A stretch of 64,000 bases of DNA from NCBI RefSeq assembly GCF_037975245.1, contig NC_092577.1, positions 10,079,013-10,143,012 on the forward strand, written 5' to 3'. The notes under the pieces were generated by a model. The model had not been told where the DNA came from. It did not search any database and saw nothing but the letters and a program-made list of their open reading frames with translations. The translations under genes and the position numbers were made by a program. The stretch is from Apostichopus japonicus. Lineage: Eukaryota; Echinodermata; Holothuroidea; Aspidochirotida; Stichopodidae. This document shows positions 1 to 13,495 of the stretch, piece after piece; the first letter of the stretch is position 1, and the number at the start of each line of letters is the position of its first letter.

Positions 1-106
1 AGTTCTATGGAAGATCGAGATATTTTTGGCCTAACATGAACATAAAACTTCCCTCGTACTTGTTTACAGTGACATCTAGGCCTATAGAGCTACGTATTGG
101 GCACAG

Positions 107-367
107 TCAATGAACGAGTGAAAATTCTACCTCTTCCAGAGACGTTACGGAGTTCCTGCATGCTGTTAGATGGTTCACAAAATTTGATGTCGTTGGTGAA
201 TTTACATCATCCGTGGTTTGCTCCAAAAAATCAGCAACCGATATAGTAGTATCCGGCATTTTCCAATCATCTAACGGTTCGCTCAAAACTTCAAAGTTTG
301 GGAGAAACCGTTTGATGCAATAGAAAGTTAAAAAATAGTGGGTGTAATTCCGGAAGTTACTGTGCAA
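107..367 (-). CDS. Possible terminal coding exon, unknown protein
   Basis: An open frame on the minus strand ends at a stop near position 107 and has protein-like composition, with acidic and serine/threonine-rich stretches such as VADFLEQTTDD and no low-complexity DNA. A possible splice acceptor (gttgcacag) lies just inside its upstream end, so it could be the last exon of a gene whose other exons lie to the right. I recognise no domain and found no matching upstream exon. It may equally be a chance open frame or a decayed transposon tail. Confidence 0.22.
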   Translation of the reverse strand: MHSNFRNYTHYFLTFYCIKRFLPNFEVLSEPLDDWKMPDTTISVADFLEQTTDDVNSPTTSNFVNHLTACRNSVTSLEEVEFSLVH

Positions 368-697
368 CTGCCATATTCTGACTGTACTGTGCCACTAGAT
401 GAACAGTCATATGTAGTGTTATACTGTTATAGTCAATGGCCGGTAGGCCTAGTTTGTTTACCAACAGGCAACAAGCAAACGTTTACCCCAACGGTCTGTA
501 CCAGTTATCGTGGCGCTATGCTATTTTGTTATAATGGCTGTCGTGTAGTTTGAGTAGCCCATCATAAATTAATTATATAATTAATCTATGGACTAGCCAC
601 AAACTTTGTGAATGGGTGAGGATTGTCAAAGAACATGTGCATTTTTTCTCAAAGGGAGGGAGGGACGGTGAGAGGGCGGAGGGAGTGATGGGGGAAC

Positions 698-1349
698 ATC
701 AAAACCAGTGGCGGCGCCAAGGGGGGGGGGGGGGGGGGGGGGGGGGGGGGCTTGGGGGGGCTTTAGCCCCCCCACTGAAGTAGTCAGCCCCCCCATTAGC
801 CCCCCCAACTGAAATAAGCAACAACAAAAAAAACTCATTGAAACAATATAGCCTACCCAAATTTTGTCAGCCATAACGCAGTGCTACAATGGTCAATGGA
901 AATTTTGATGAATTTTGTTCTCATACGGCAATGTCGTGTGCGTTTCACAAACAGCGTGCATACAGAATAAAACAGGAGTTGTGTCAGAGAGCGCGATATA
1001 ATAATTGAGCAAAGGAATTGGATCTTTCAAAGCAGGTAATATTTTAGTGATACGAAAACTGTGAATTGGTATCTTCCATTCTAATTTGACTAAAGTTACT
1101 CACAAAAAAAATGCATATTTTTGGAGAAATTTTCAGGTGACAAAAGCCTCGCTAAATGCCACCATTTTGCATGTAGGCCTTTCCAGGATTGGGAAAAATT
1201 TCAAAAGGGGAGGGGGGCACCCCCTCCCCTTATACCCCTCCGCCAGGACGGCGATCACTCAATCTTGTAAGCCACCCCAAAAATTGGCTCAGCCCCCCCC
1301 CCCCTTAGCCTCCCCAACTAAAATTCCTGGCGCCGCCACTGATCAAAAC
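698..1349. mobile_element. Non-autonomous hAT-type element with exact 8-bp target duplication
   Basis: The element proper is 706-1341 (636 bp). It starts CAGTGGCGGCGCCA and ends with the inverse, TGGCGCCGCCACTG. ATCAAAAC is repeated exactly on both sides (698-705 and 1342-1349). An 8-bp duplication with CAG..CTG ends is the signature of hAT transposons. The inside holds long G and C runs and no coding frame. A stretch around 1190-1255 is also found inside the larger hAT element near 22540-22610, so the two share sequence. Confidence 0.85.
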
Positions 1350-1469
1350 TGACATGGACATTGGTGTCTATCTGAATGCTACACTTGGTGATGGTTCTAA
1401 GCACAGGTCGGCAGAAATGCGCCTACGGCGCCCTCCAGAGAGCTTTCAAAGCGTATTGAACCAATGCTT

Positions 1470-1855
1470 AGAACAGTGCGTTGAAGATCGCCTCAAACCG
1501 CCTGCCGCGCTCTGAAAAAAAATTAACTTTCCGTTGCTTGCAAGTGAAGTTTCTTCTTGTCGCTACAAAATGCAGACAGTTATGGAACGTGATACCTTGT
1601 TATCTTTTATCTAGACCTGAGATGTCCATCGCTGCTATGTACACTGTGTTGTATAGGTATTGACCGTAGCTGTATGTATTGACTGTACACTTGTGTCTAA
1701 TTACCGACGGTAGCAAGCTGTGTGTGTATTTTCTGGGATCGATGGTGGTGGTGTCTAACACTTCTGTTACACCTCATTCGAAACTAGGTCAGATTACCGG
1801 CATGAGACGTTTCTCTGTGGGCGAGTCTTCACACCCTTTAAGTGTTTGTGTAAGG
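1470..1855 (+). repeat. Interspersed repeat, copy 1 (inverted copy near 40 kb)
   Basis: This stretch (ccgcgctctg..., the CTAGACCTGAGATGTCCA block, then ...gagtcttcacaccctttaa) recurs in reverse complement at about 39945-40255 with moderate divergence. I see no coding frame and cannot name the family. The outer terminus reads TTAAAGGGTGTGGAGACTC on the outgoing strand. Confidence 0.6.
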
Positions 1856-1859
1856 ATGA

Positions 1860-3710
1860 ATGTCATAATTTAAAAAAAATATATTAAGCGGCCAAAACAG
1901 AGCTTGAAAGTTATTTAGTAAGCCCCCCCCCCCCCACCCCCACCTCCTGCTTTTCCATGCTGCATGATCAAAACGAAATACGTTAATGGCCAATCCTCCC
2001 CAGTAGGGAAGTGTCATCGCCTTTTTTTTGCTTCCTTAGCCCTTCTCAAGTTTGTAGTCTGTCATACATATCCACATATTGTAATTATATGTGAACGGAG
2101 ATATACTGTGGTACCATACCTTGAGCGCCTTGTTAACTTTAGGTGGATTTGTGCGCTGTATAAATCCACATTATTATTATTATTATACTCAACAAAGTAT
2201 TTGTTTTACTCAAGGAATGATGAAATAAAAGTTCATAGGTTTGCGAGAGAGAGAGAAAAAGGTGCATTGACGAGGAGGTTGGGGGGGGGTGCACTCCTCC
2301 CTACCACGCCTCGATCCGATCAGTCCCGAGAAAATTATTCAGTCGCAGGATTTTTGCGTTCAGCCGGGTCGATAATTGGACACTATTCTACGAGTACGAG
2401 TGAACACACTCCCCCTCCCCACATATAGAAATCGGCTTGAATTACCCCAACACATGTCACTACCTAAACCATTCGGGAGAACTTTGGAGTTAAATATTAT
2501 ATAATTAAATAAAATATAATTAAACCCAATCTTGCCTTTAGAGCTACTTATATCGATCTACTATCTATTCATCCCTCAGATTTCCACTCACCCACCCCAT
2601 ACACGGGAATCGGCTTGCAATGACCGTAGTACATACCCCTCCTGTATCAAATCCTTCATTTGCCTCTTGCCCTTCCACTTAAATTTCAGCCCTTTTACAT
2701 TTTGAATTGAGCCCTCTCTCTCCCCCACCTTTGATAACATATGCACGGCAGTAGAGAGATATAGAATGGAGATAGAGAGTTTTTATTAAAATGCATGGTT
2801 GGCGCTAAAGTTGTTTTTCGCATTTGAAATGTTGCGTCACAAGTTGGAGTGGCAAAAATTGAATCTTTGTGGGTCACTAGTATGAAAACGGTTATTTTTT
2901 TTGTCCGCGTGCCAATTCTAGCGAAATAAGAACGTTGAGTAGTCAAACAGAAGGTCAGTAATGTCTACAAACGAAAACAGTTTCTTTGAATAACCAACAC
3001 CTCAATGTATTATATATATTTCATGTTTGTCCTTACCGATGCGACGCATTAATATAGGATTTTGAAAAGCTTCTCGCGGTCCGCAAGAAAGAAAATAGCA
3101 CGGATGACCGCATGCATGCGGCCAGTGGGCTCTTCTTCACAAACCTGTGTGATAAATAGAGAATTAATCATTGCACTAATTTAACTACTCGTAATTTTGT
3201 CGATTTTATTCTAATACAGATAACTGTGTGTCCCATAAAGTTGATGTATCGGTATTGTAAATATAATGCTTAAGGTGTGCACGTGTGTGTTTATGTGATA
3301 TTACATAAAATTTTACACAACGAAAGATACATCAAATGTAATATATTACCTGGATTTCACAAGATTTGGCATTACAGAGATATAGTCCTTCCAATTATTT
3401 ACCAGCCATGTCGAGTGGCAATGATTTACAGTTAATCATCTTATATCAAAATGACTAATTCCTTTACGATATAAACTCCCAGTTATTAAAGAAAAAAACA
3501 TGAAAACCGAAGATAATAATAAAAGGAAAAAAATTAATGACACGGGGATAATGTTTGTTTTCTCTGAGCAATGAAATACTTCTTCTGGTCAAGCGCCCTC
3601 TGTAGGACCCAGGCGTCCGTTGTTTTCTGTTTTTGGAATTTTGTTCGAATATTGTGATATCGCACTCAGCATACCCTTCTTCCCTCCCCTGCAACCCTCC
3701 CCTCCCATGC
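1860..3710. other. Intergenic stretch, no gene seen
   Basis: AT-rich sequence with a few C-runs (1921-1945, 2400-2420) and a short ATT microsatellite (2171-2186). No open frame here has a domain, a splice context or a coding pattern I trust. Confidence 0.5.
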
Positions 3711-3714
3711 AACC

Positions 3715-3885
3715 CCCACCCCAGCCCACCGCCCCGAGCATAACGTAACTCAGTGAACATGATCTAGGAAATGCAAAGCACGCCAACCTACTCCCACTCC
3801 CACCCCCACCCCACCGCCCCGAGCATAACGTGACTCAGTGAACATGATCTAGGGAATGCAAAGGACGCCACCCTACTTCCCACAC
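3715..3885. repeat. Two-copy tandem duplication, 85-bp unit
   Basis: The block gccccgagcataacg...ctcagtgaacatgatctagg begins at 3731 and again at 3816, a period of 85 bp. The flanks are rich in CCCACC. The overlapping minus-strand open frames here arise from this G-rich strand and are not genes. Confidence 0.75.
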
Positions 3886-4030
3886 CCACACCCCCGCCCC
3901 CTCCCCCACCTAAAGAGAAACGGACCACTCACCATCCCCTTCTTCATTCTTTCATTTGGAATTCAATTCCTCTCAATTGGTCGGTCAATGATTCTATGAA
4001 CAACATGATGTACATATACTCTCCAGCACA

Positions 4031-4102
4031 GCTTACCACAGGCGCGTAGCCAGGAATTTGCCAAGGGAGGGGCGAAACTGTAGATTCGGCATTGCAAACT
4101 AT
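4031..4102 (+). mobile_element. Left part of split hAT-like MITE (family A) with flanking GCTTACCA
   Basis: CAGGCGCGTAGCCAGG starts at 4039 and is preceded by GCTTACCA (4031-4038). The segment reads up to CAAACTAT (4095-4102), then stops matching family A and enters a P-type terminal repeat. The missing remainder resumes at 41838 and ends at 42072 with CCTGGCTACGCGCCTG followed by the same GCTTACCA. Joining the halves gives about 299 bp. Its junction aligns with the uninterrupted family member at 58115-58805 (GACTATCTGAGCG there, AACTATCTAAGCG here). Confidence 0.75.
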
Positions 4103-4409
4103 CAGAGCCGTATATTTAGAGAGTTTGGGAGGGTGACGGTGTCACAGTATGTTAGCACCAATCAAAATAGATCTTAGAGAAGGTCTGGGGTTTCAGCCAA
4201 TCGCTGCCAAGCACCCCTAATCAAGATGTCTGCGCCCATAGATGTAAACAAAGTGCGAAGCGTAGACGAGAAGAATGGCGACTTCGAGCCCGACTTCAAG
4301 CGTGTATAGTTAAGTTGAAGGATCATAGAAATGAAGAAATGGCGAGCGGTCGATTCGGGCGCTTTGGAATTGATGAAGAAGTCCGAATTTCGATATAGCC
4401 TACCAGCTA

Positions 4410-4500
4410 TTACTAGTAGTAGGCATAGTATAAACTAGTTCTACTACTACTAGTAGTAGTAGTATGCTACTAGTAGTAATACTATATACTACTATTATAG
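4410..4500. repeat. CTA/TAG trinucleotide microsatellite
   Basis: Runs of CTACTACTACTAGTAGTAGTAGTA switch strand around CTAG, making the tract partly palindromic. Confidence 0.85.
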
Positions 4501-4509
4501 GCGTAACTG

Positions 4510-7500
4510 CATGTTAGGAATGTAACTGTGTTAGCCTTACTTAGGCCTGTAAACTGTACTGCCAGTGTCATGCACGGCCATTCACTCTGGTATTTTAATA
4601 AGTAATAGTACCCTACTCCCTAGGGCCTAGGATCAATACTTAGTTTTGTACTGGTGAATCCAAGGGGGAGGGGCGTCATGCTGACCCAGAGGTGATTCAC
4701 AATATGTCTAATGCCCCATTGTTTGTCCTATGTACACCGTATAACAATGTGCAACGTATTGTCTGCAATTTGATAAATATAATATTATTACCAAGTACTC
4801 ACTCCACATGTTATTCAGCACTATAGCCTGGCTATACTGTACGTATTTCATGGACTTTTGTGGATGGAATTGGAAGCCCTTAGTTTGTAATGACTTTGTA
4901 AACTGCAGTGATTGAGATCCTTGTTTGGACAGGGTGTTAAGCTATTTGAATAAAATTGTGACAGGTGATCAGCATGAGATCCAAGAGAACTTCATATGTC
5001 ATTTAAAAGCATTGACTATCCAATTTGGCCTTAGTTTCAAAAGATGGTTTACTGAAAACACACCCTGGCAGTAGATGTCAATGATCGTTAACATGCTGAT
5101 AAAAAAGGATAGTGCTGGCAGTAGAAGCACAACCAAAAACATTGGAAAGGAAAGTAAAGCTGCACTCAAAGACACACAAAATATTTTGTATGGTTCCATC
5201 ACTGGTCTATGGAAGTTGCCATCATGATAAATAACAGTATGTCCATGATGGATGCCTCCTATGAACGAAGACTCTGGAGCAAAATGTTGTTCTTCCATAG
5301 TTTAATGGAGTGGCACCTGGTTAATGGAGAGCAAGCACAGTGTATATAAAATACTGGGGTAAGTCTGAGCAACTGGATATTTGAAAGACTCTCCCATATT
5401 GGAATGTAACTTTTAGCTCGAACCAGCTATGCCACTTGATATATTGTGACTCAGCATCTTCACTCTGTCAATCTATCTAGCTGTTATCCATCTATTATTC
5501 ATCTTTCTACAGTACCTTTTGGTAGTAACTACTGAATGGGCGGTGTGAAAACCCCTCATAGCACTGCAACTGTATGACAGCCTTTGGCTTAGCCATCCTT
5601 TACCAACTTTAAACCCTGCAGTCTTGTGTTTGAGGCAAGTGGGATTGCTTGACAAAAGATTGAACTATTAAGTTTATGTAGACAGCTCAAAATTGGCAAA
5701 ATACAATTAGCTTCCTACTCGTATTAACATGTAATAGATCAAGGTGGTAAGTTTGTTCACCATACATGTATCTGTGCTAGCAGCCTAGGATGTCATCATT
5801 TACAGTTTGTATTTAGGAATTCTATAAAATTATGTCTTTTTCTTTCACCTTGACACATGATGTGGTCGAGTATTTATTTATGAATCAAGTAGAGCCTTGT
5901 TTACAGGAAACCTGCAGCATATCATACAACATGCCAGTTTCAGGGTTTGCAAATCACTCAATCTTTTGGTATACTGTATATGACCAGTTTACAGTGGTAA
6001 CTTATCAGTAGTATTAAAAAAGCTATGTAAATTAAGGGTTAAAATTTCACAACTTTAGTGTGATTTTAATGGATTAGCTGTATTACATGTATCTATGGTT
6101 GTTTAAGTGCTCTGGAAACTCTTTTTGTGATGGATTTTTGTGAAAGTTGGATGCAATTTCCTCTGCAAGGTCACAATTGCAACCACAAGCATTTCTGTGG
6201 CAACTTAAAATGTTCATCCTCTCAGTTTAGTTTAGTCACTGGGCTGGTGTTCATTCAATCATCTGTTGGCAAAATTTTCAGACATTGTATGAGAAGAAAT
6301 TCAATAATTTCACCTATGGCAGTGAGCAAAACTTTTGCCAAAAGTGTGCAACACTGGCAAATACTTCGCACAAATACCCGACATCACACTCATATTTTCA
6401 TGCATATTGTGTTGAAAATTTTTATCTTTTCATTCTATTTATGTCAAGAGACATGCTGAAGGGCATAAGAAGCCTCATAGAGAAAGTTTCATGAGTGCAA
6501 GTAGTAGCAGAAAGACATGACAGTAATCACATGGAGACTGATTTGGCTGGACATTCCAACTGAAAATTATAATTTAGTTTTATCAATTTATATGTCTTTC
6601 ACCAGCCATGATTGCTAATATTAAAGGAATACTATGCATACCTGAGAAGGCAATGGATTGGGAGGAGGCATATTTCTTGGTCTTGCAGGTTTATGTGTAT
6701 GTAGTTGTTTAAAGCTGCAGTATGGTATAATGCAATTAACCTCATATTGTGATAAGTTAAATACTGTCCTTGGATACAGTTAGTATTTTACCTTTGCAGG
6801 CATTCTATATATGTTTACTCCTTTAGGTACTGTAAAACTTCATAGGATCAAGCAAATGATCCCAATAACTATAAAAAGCAACTCAATGTTATTATTGATC
6901 ACAATTCAAGTCAATTGAGAAAGCACTGTATGCAAGCAGAATAACAATTGGAATGGTTGTTCAATGATGATAAAAAAGGGGTGTGGCAGAAAATGTTTGT
7001 AGGTATACAGTATTTGCTCATGTTACTATCATAATTAAACAACGTTAAAATAAATAACAAATTTTAACATTAAAACGCTATAGAAATATGCCCTTTGCAA
7101 ATCACAGGTGACATATGTTCTGTTCATTTATTGACAGATCTATTTAGTCTAAAAAGGTTCTTTTCACTGTGGAAAGGTATTTGTTGTGGCATGAAATAGT
7201 TATCCTTCAGCAGGGTTCATATAATGTTATTTTCTGAACATTGCAGCAAATGAACCCACCCATTGTATGTTAAACATTCTGTGGTTTCAGTCAGTCTTGA
7301 CAGTCAATTAACATTTCCTTGCTGTCAAGGAAGTATGCAATTACCTCTTTGTTTAATTAACAAGAAATATCATGTTGCATTGTGCCTGGATCAAACACAA
7401 GAGCAAACTTAAATTATGTGCATTTTGTGTATGGCATTTTGTAGTTTTGGTTTCTTGCTGAAAGCTTTGTAGTCAGGTCGGTGTGTCAGTGTGTATATGT

Positions 7501-9200
7501 GTATGTGTGTGACACTTAAGTTTGTATACACGATAACTCAACAAGGGCTATGATTGATCAGTGCTATATTTGGTGGGTGGGTGGTCCATAACTAGTTGAT
7601 AAAAATATTGATTTTGGTGCTCATATCATGAATATTAATGAGGTCACAGGGTTAAACCTACAGTAGACAACCATAAGTCACAGTTTCATCAAAGGTGAGT
7701 GTGTTATTGATAGGTAGCTTACACATGGCGATGTGTGTTATAATGGATAACGTGTGTATTTATGAGGAGGTGTGGCTTTGTAAGGCAATTATTGATCTTG
7801 CTTCATCATTAAATACTTGGAGTGTTCCCTGTTACTCAATGAGCAGCAGCAGGAACCATGAAATGTTTTCATTCTGGTTGACAGTACCTTGCTATGCCAA
7901 ATGTATCTTGGAAATACCATAGCTGGTTGTGTTTCATATGTAAGTAAGTATGTGCTTATTTCTTCTTACTATCTAGTTGCTGGGAAAAGCAGCGATTTGT
8001 TTTGTTATTCTAGTGATATCATAGCATATTTGTGGTGAATAAATGCAATACTTTAATCTGGTGACATTGCAACAAGAGGACTGTACTTGGTGATTTCAAT
8101 AAACTCAAGTCGCAATTGATGATGGTATTTTATTGTTTATTTCATTAACTATTATTGACAGATGAATGAAAATCCCCATTCCTGACATTGTTATTATTAC
8201 GGAAGGGACAGAAATCTTGTCATGGTGCTCTCGAGCAAAAAATAATTTAAAATTATTAGATGAACCCAATTGCCTGTGATGCTATAACATCATTTGATGT
8301 TGTAACAACTATGTCACAAAGCTATTGCATTCTTTGGACACGGTCACTAGCAGACCATAATGCTGTCACATTGAATATTCAGATAAGGTGACAAACAATT
8401 CAGTCTGCTACAATTCGAACTCCTGATTGCTAAATGAGTGTTAAATTGGATTAAAGGGATTGATGCCACGGCATGAAACAAGGAAAGTCGAAGACTAGGT
8501 GTTATGAAGAAGAAGTTGTACTTTACTTTTTTTGTGAAGGAAAAGAAAACGTACATATTGATCTTTGAAGTGTTAACACTGGGTAGGTGTGTGTGTGTGT
8601 GGGGGGGGGGGTCCATTGCAACCAACCTTCACACTAACTCTGTCAGCATGTGTACCGCACATACTGAGCAGAACATTTTGGGTGTGTCTCCCCCCCCCCC
8701 CACCATGACTATCTCTCTAGGGAGGCTGATTTATGTATAACATTTCCACTCTGCTCCCTCCCCCATAACCAAGTGTTTTTGTAGGGAAATCTCGAGAAGT
8801 TGCACCTACAACAGCACTCCTAATGCTAAACAACAGCCCGATCATTTAAGTTTGGAAAAGGCAATGGTCAGGCAAAACTCTTCTTCGCACCAACATCATG
8901 CAGTATACTACTGCCAAGGGGAGTGGGGGGGGGGGTGCTCAATAACCTCATAGGTTGGTCTGATAGGATGAAACATCTCAACACATTAAGGCTTCGAGCT
9001 TTGAAAAATGACAGGTTATGTATTTTACATTAATGGAAACAAAGAGGTATACATGGCTCTGAGTGTAAGTAGAACATAAATAAACTCTAAATGTAAGCCA
9101 ACAAGAGCGCCCTCTGTTAATATAAGTGTTCTTTGGCCACATTCGCTTGCCATTTTAACTACGAGACATTTTAAATCGGGAAAAGACTATAAACAATAGT
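4510..9200. other. Long stretch without a supported gene inside the composite element
   Basis: AT-rich and mostly free of simple repeats. Open frames at 4999-5298 (minus), 6127-6459 and 7695-7922 (plus) show no domain and no convincing splice sites. It could be passenger DNA of the left P-type unit, an intron, or old decayed repeats. A C/G-run cluster lies near 8600-8700. Confidence 0.45.
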
Positions 9201-9202
9201 GA

Positions 9203-9875
9203 GTCCCATCCAAGGGCGGCGGAACCGGGGGGCACGTGCCTCCCCCCCCCCCACTTTTCCTCAGGTTAAAAATGTGCCCTTTTTCTACATAAAAAATGAG
9301 GTGTCTCAAGTTAGTAAGAGGCCAGGGAACCAGAATGAACACTCGGGAAGAGCCGTTTCCGGCCATCTGAGGGGTTTGTAAAACCAACAATTTTCTTTTA
9401 CGCTCCGCGCCAACTGATGATGGCGCTCCGCTCAGATAGTCGTGCATACAACTTTGCAAATCCTGGCTACGCCCCTGACTTTTAATGAATCTCTGTGGGT
9501 CAAACTCAAAGCTATTTCGAATGGAAAAAATTGTTAAGATATTAACAAGAAATAAACTCTAATTCGGAAGATTCCTACATTAGCAACTAGCCTGATTTCA
9601 CCTCATTTTGTCTCAAAAGAAAACTTGTTCCTTGTTTCCCAATTTGCACATTGGATATTGCAGTGCTAGTAGGGCCTATGCATATTTTCCTTATTGGGGG
9701 GGGGGGGGGGGTGTTGATGGAGTGATGTGTATACGCAAATAAGATAATACAATAAGAGTTACAAAGGGTACTAAATATAAGGCTGCATCAGTCTAATCGA
9801 ATTTCTGCAACGTGCCCTTTGATGTCGGTGCCCCCCCCCCAGATTAAAAGTGCTTCCGCCGCCCTTGGTCCCATC
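9203..9875. mobile_element. Non-autonomous hAT-type element, exact GTCCCATC duplication
   Basis: The element proper is 9211-9867 (657 bp), starting CAAGGGCGGCGGAA and ending TTCCGCCGCCCTTG. GTCCCATC is repeated exactly at 9203-9210 and 9868-9875. Its left half holds a block (cactcgggaagagccgtttc to the cgctccgcgccaact region) shared with the elements at 54619 and 58115. It also holds an internal end of the family A type (cctggctacgcccctg, 9461-9477), so it is probably a chimera or hosts a nested fragment. Confidence 0.85.
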
Positions 9876-9914
9876 TGTGGTCTTGTACCAACAACATAAG
9901 TTCTAAGTCAACGT

Positions 9915-10627
9915 GGCCTCCCACTGTGGCGTAGCTAACATTAGGGGGCAAGATTTTCTTAAAGAGGGAAACCCCTCGATGGTTGATGGTAGGAATTACC
10001 AAGAAATATATGTATTAACGGGCACCTCGTCTGCACAAATACACATCCAATGGTTCAGTGGAACATGACACACTTTCACTTAATTTACCTCTATTGCAGA
10101 GACATCGTGGTTTCTGCATAATTCCGCACATTATGAAAAGGATAGGCCTACAATGAATAAATTAGCTACTCTAATTCACTAGGCCTACATGCCCAGATTT
10201 CCACACAAACAAGTTACACTAGGCCCATTGGGCCTATACGTGCAGTGAAAATTCTCCACAAGTGGCATCATAAGTCGCTGAAAATACACATGGGTTGCTA
10301 GCGTTAGTTTGTAATAGTTACAACCGGCCAAATTATTGGCGCTTATTCTGTAGGACGACATTGATCAACGGTCTCCGTATGTGGGTATGATAAAGGCCCA
10401 AAATGTATAATATCTCGGTCTGATTTCCAAGTTCTGACCTTACATGAAGTATGAACATGAGCCCTGAGGTATGAATACTTTTGATTAAAACTCGAAAAAA
10501 ATGTAAAAAGAAGTATTTTGAATACATCACTGGATTTCATTGGGGGGGGGGGGGGGGCAAGACTGTAGCACAAAGCAAATTTGAAAGTAAAAAATCTGGC
10601 TCCCTCTGGCTACGCCACTGGCCTCCC
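9915..10627. mobile_element. Non-autonomous hAT-type element, exact GGCCTCCC duplication
   Basis: The element proper is about 9923-10619 (697 bp). The left end reads ACTGTGGCGTAGC and the right end GCTACGCCACT, near-perfect inverses. GGCCTCCC flanks it exactly at 9915-9922 and 10620-10627. A poly-G run lies at 10542-10558. There is no coding frame. Confidence 0.7.
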
Positions 10628-10639
10628 CTAGCTGTATAG

Positions 10640-12190
10640 ACTCGGAATGATATCATAATTATCTACCCTTTCATTCTCCTCCCACTTTCTACAATAATGC
10701 ATTTGATCGTCCTGATCATTGCATCAATGGACCCAGCGAGTCCAATTCTAGGGCAAACAGTATTTTTATCGATTTTTATGACGTTATATTGTGGAGCGGT
10801 ATTTGGTGCCAATGTAAACTTTGCCCGACTGGCTTGAAATTCTATATTTACATATGAAAAACAAAGCTCATTTTTTCAATGTCCGACCTCTGGTAACTTT
10901 CTTATTATATTTTTTAAAAATTGTTTATGTCTTTTTAACATGCCGACTTTTATTCAAGTAGAAAAGAAAAGATATGAAACGTGAGAAGTAAGAGAAAGTG
11001 GCATGCTGTATATACGCCACAAATTATTATGCCATTGCATGTTGCATTTCCGACATATTGACGTACACGACTACATCACATCCGCTTGGAGTTAAAAGAC
11101 GGGAAAATCGGGATTTAATTTTCAAAACGACCTTTGCAATCAGCTTTCAAGGTAATTATAAGCTTCAAGTTGACAGATCTTTCCAGTGCTGTGGTGTTTG
11201 CCCTAGAAAGTATTCTTATGAAGCGCCCTCACATGGAGAGAAACTTACACTGAGCTAATACATGGATATCACGTGAAAGCATCGGTCTGCCATAATATGC
11301 ATTCGGAGGTTCAGCTTCCTATAGACCTCTTCATTTAGACACCATAATTAATCAGGCTAACCCTAATGGTAAACCTATAGGGTGAGGGTTAACGCCATAA
11401 TTGTTTGGAAAATTCTTTTCGAGGTCGAAAACCTTTCCACTTAATGCCGCACATATAAAATTTAGTTCCAACCAAGATTTTGACTTTCTTAAGACTTTAA
11501 TATTTTGGACATGCCATTCTCCTGTGTTTCTGTGACGTTATCACACTCGTTTGGAAGGTGGGGAAGTTTCTATAGAACTATTAGTTCTGCAAGTTTCTTT
11601 CGATTTTTAGCCTCAGTTTGAAAATATGGCCAGTTGAGCACTTTAACCATTTTTAACTTGTAAACCAGAAATGGTATGAGCATCCGTCTCGAATATGATT
11701 GGGAACTAGTGACCCAATAAGCCATAAAATTCGAAGATCGGACCCTTCCCCCCTTCAAAGACCCCCCCCCCCACTCTTACGGAATAACTTTAAGAAAACA
11801 GGTGTATTGGACTATATAGGCTACAAAACATGTGCACTATTGTGTATAGCTGATCATGTGAAGGTTTATATAGAAGCACTCCTTCCTTCCGCAAATTGTT
11901 CTCATCTGTTATTGGTATATTTCGAATCAGCCTGCTGAACTTTGGTCCGGTAGGTATAGCTATTCAAACATCTTACATCACTGCTCATTTATTAGCCGTG
12001 CTACTGGGGTATTTTTCTTTATTATTCACTTTTCTTAAAGGATGAGTACATCATTTACAAAAGGGCAATGAGCAGCCTAGTAATGAGCAAATAAGAAACC
12101 AGAAAGTCAAAGATTTAGTGATTCCTTGCCCATAGGAGAAATTTTGTTAGGGCTTTGATTTCAACTTGAGAGATTTGGATATATCATGTT
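10640..12190. other. Intergenic stretch, no gene seen
   Basis: AT-rich DNA between two repeat blocks. Short open frames (10998-11258, 11699-11938) lack domains and splice context. Confidence 0.45.
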
Positions 12191-12199
12191 TGTAGGTTT

Positions 12200-13030
12200 C
12201 ACAGTTTGGGCTGTATTGACCTTCACCAAAACAATAGGGTTCTTTAATTGATATGGATCCTCGACATACCAAGTACATATCAAAATCTTACTGCTTACTA
12301 CAAAGATACTGGCCAGAGAGAACCTACAGGAACTCAGTAACTTACGCGAAATGCAGCTCGTATATACCGGTTTCGTTGCGACACTTTTGTACGGATGCCT
12401 GATCCGGACGACAAAATGATATAGGCTTGCGCATCATCGTAGGGCAGAAACATGTATGTGATGACAGTATGGTCGATGATGGGTACCGTAGAATGGGTTT
12501 TCTGAAAACTACTTCTCTTGACCTCAAAGGAAGTTTGACACGCATGAAATTCCACAGCGATTTTGTTCTCACCAAAGGCAATCTACGTGCTTTGTTGGAA
12601 ATTAACGCAATTTCACTTTTAGAGTATTTTTTTTACAAGTTTTCCAGACTTTCACCTCTGCTGACCTCAAATGACTGTTGACCCGTGTCCAATATAATAG
12701 GGATCTTCTACACAATATGGGCCATCTACATACTAAGTATGAAATCCTTCCAAGTTACCCCACCTATAAGATATTGTGTTTACAAGCAGTTTAAGTGGTT
12801 TTTAGTTTGACCTCTGGTGACCTCAAATGACCTTTGACCTCCACCAAAAACAATAGTAGTCCTAATATGGGTTACCCACATGTAGAGTATGAGTTAAATA
12901 CAAGCTTCAATTATTGAGATATCGTGTTTACAAGAAAGTGTTACATACAAACACACACCCGCAAACCCACACAATCACCATCGCATTGATTTCTTCAGCC
13001 TTTGGCAAGGAATCAAAAAGAGGCCTGTTT
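12200..13030 (+). repeat. Diverged tandem repeat of the TGACCTCAAATGACCTTTGACC type
   Basis: Units share TGACCTC..TTTGACC, CACCAAAACAATAG and GATATCGTGTTTACAAG, spaced by roughly 130-150 bp (near 12217, 12650, 12820). The units are diverged and end near cttcagcctttggcaagg. It is non-coding. The unit contains direct copies of the hexamer TGACCT. Confidence 0.6.
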
Positions 13031-13254
13031 CTGGATATAACGCCCAGAGAACTACAGCAACTGTAATACAATGACTCAGACTTTTCTATTTTATTCTTTT
13101 TATTTCAAACCAAAAATATAGTGTAAATGTAAAAATACACGAGGTACACAAAATATGAATATATAGGTTTAGAGAAAAGATGTGATAAAGAGCTTGAAAT
13201 AAACTTAATTGAAATGTACTGTAAAAATCATTACAATCCCAGCTGCCTATACCA

Positions 13255-13495
13255 CTCCACCCCCTCCGAAGACTTAATAATAGTAATAATGATGACAACA
13301 ACGATTTTCCAATAATAATAATAATCATTATAACGATGATGATGACGATAATAATAGTAACAACAACAATAATAATAAGAATGATGATAATGACAATAAT
13401 AATAATAGTAATTATAGTAACAACAACAACAATAATAATAATAATAATAACAATAAGAATGATGATGAATAATAATATTTAGGGCATTTATACAT
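13255..13495. repeat. AAT/ATT-rich microsatellite
   Basis: Interrupted AAT, AAC and GAT trinucleotides run through this stretch. The poly-leucine minus-strand open frames here are artefacts of the repeat. Confidence 0.9.

Noticed and set aside
338-553. 71-codon plus-strand frame
   Set aside because: Overlaps the minus-strand candidate and has no start context, domain or splice sites.
721-750. Thirty-base G run as a regulatory quadruplex
   Set aside because: Part of the MITE subterminal G/C-run design seen in several copies; nothing links it to a gene.
4999-5298. 99-codon minus-strand frame with a hydrophobic middle, possible membrane protein
   Set aside because: No splice partners or homology I recognise; the hydrophobic run follows T/G-rich composition. 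It could be revisited with transcripts.
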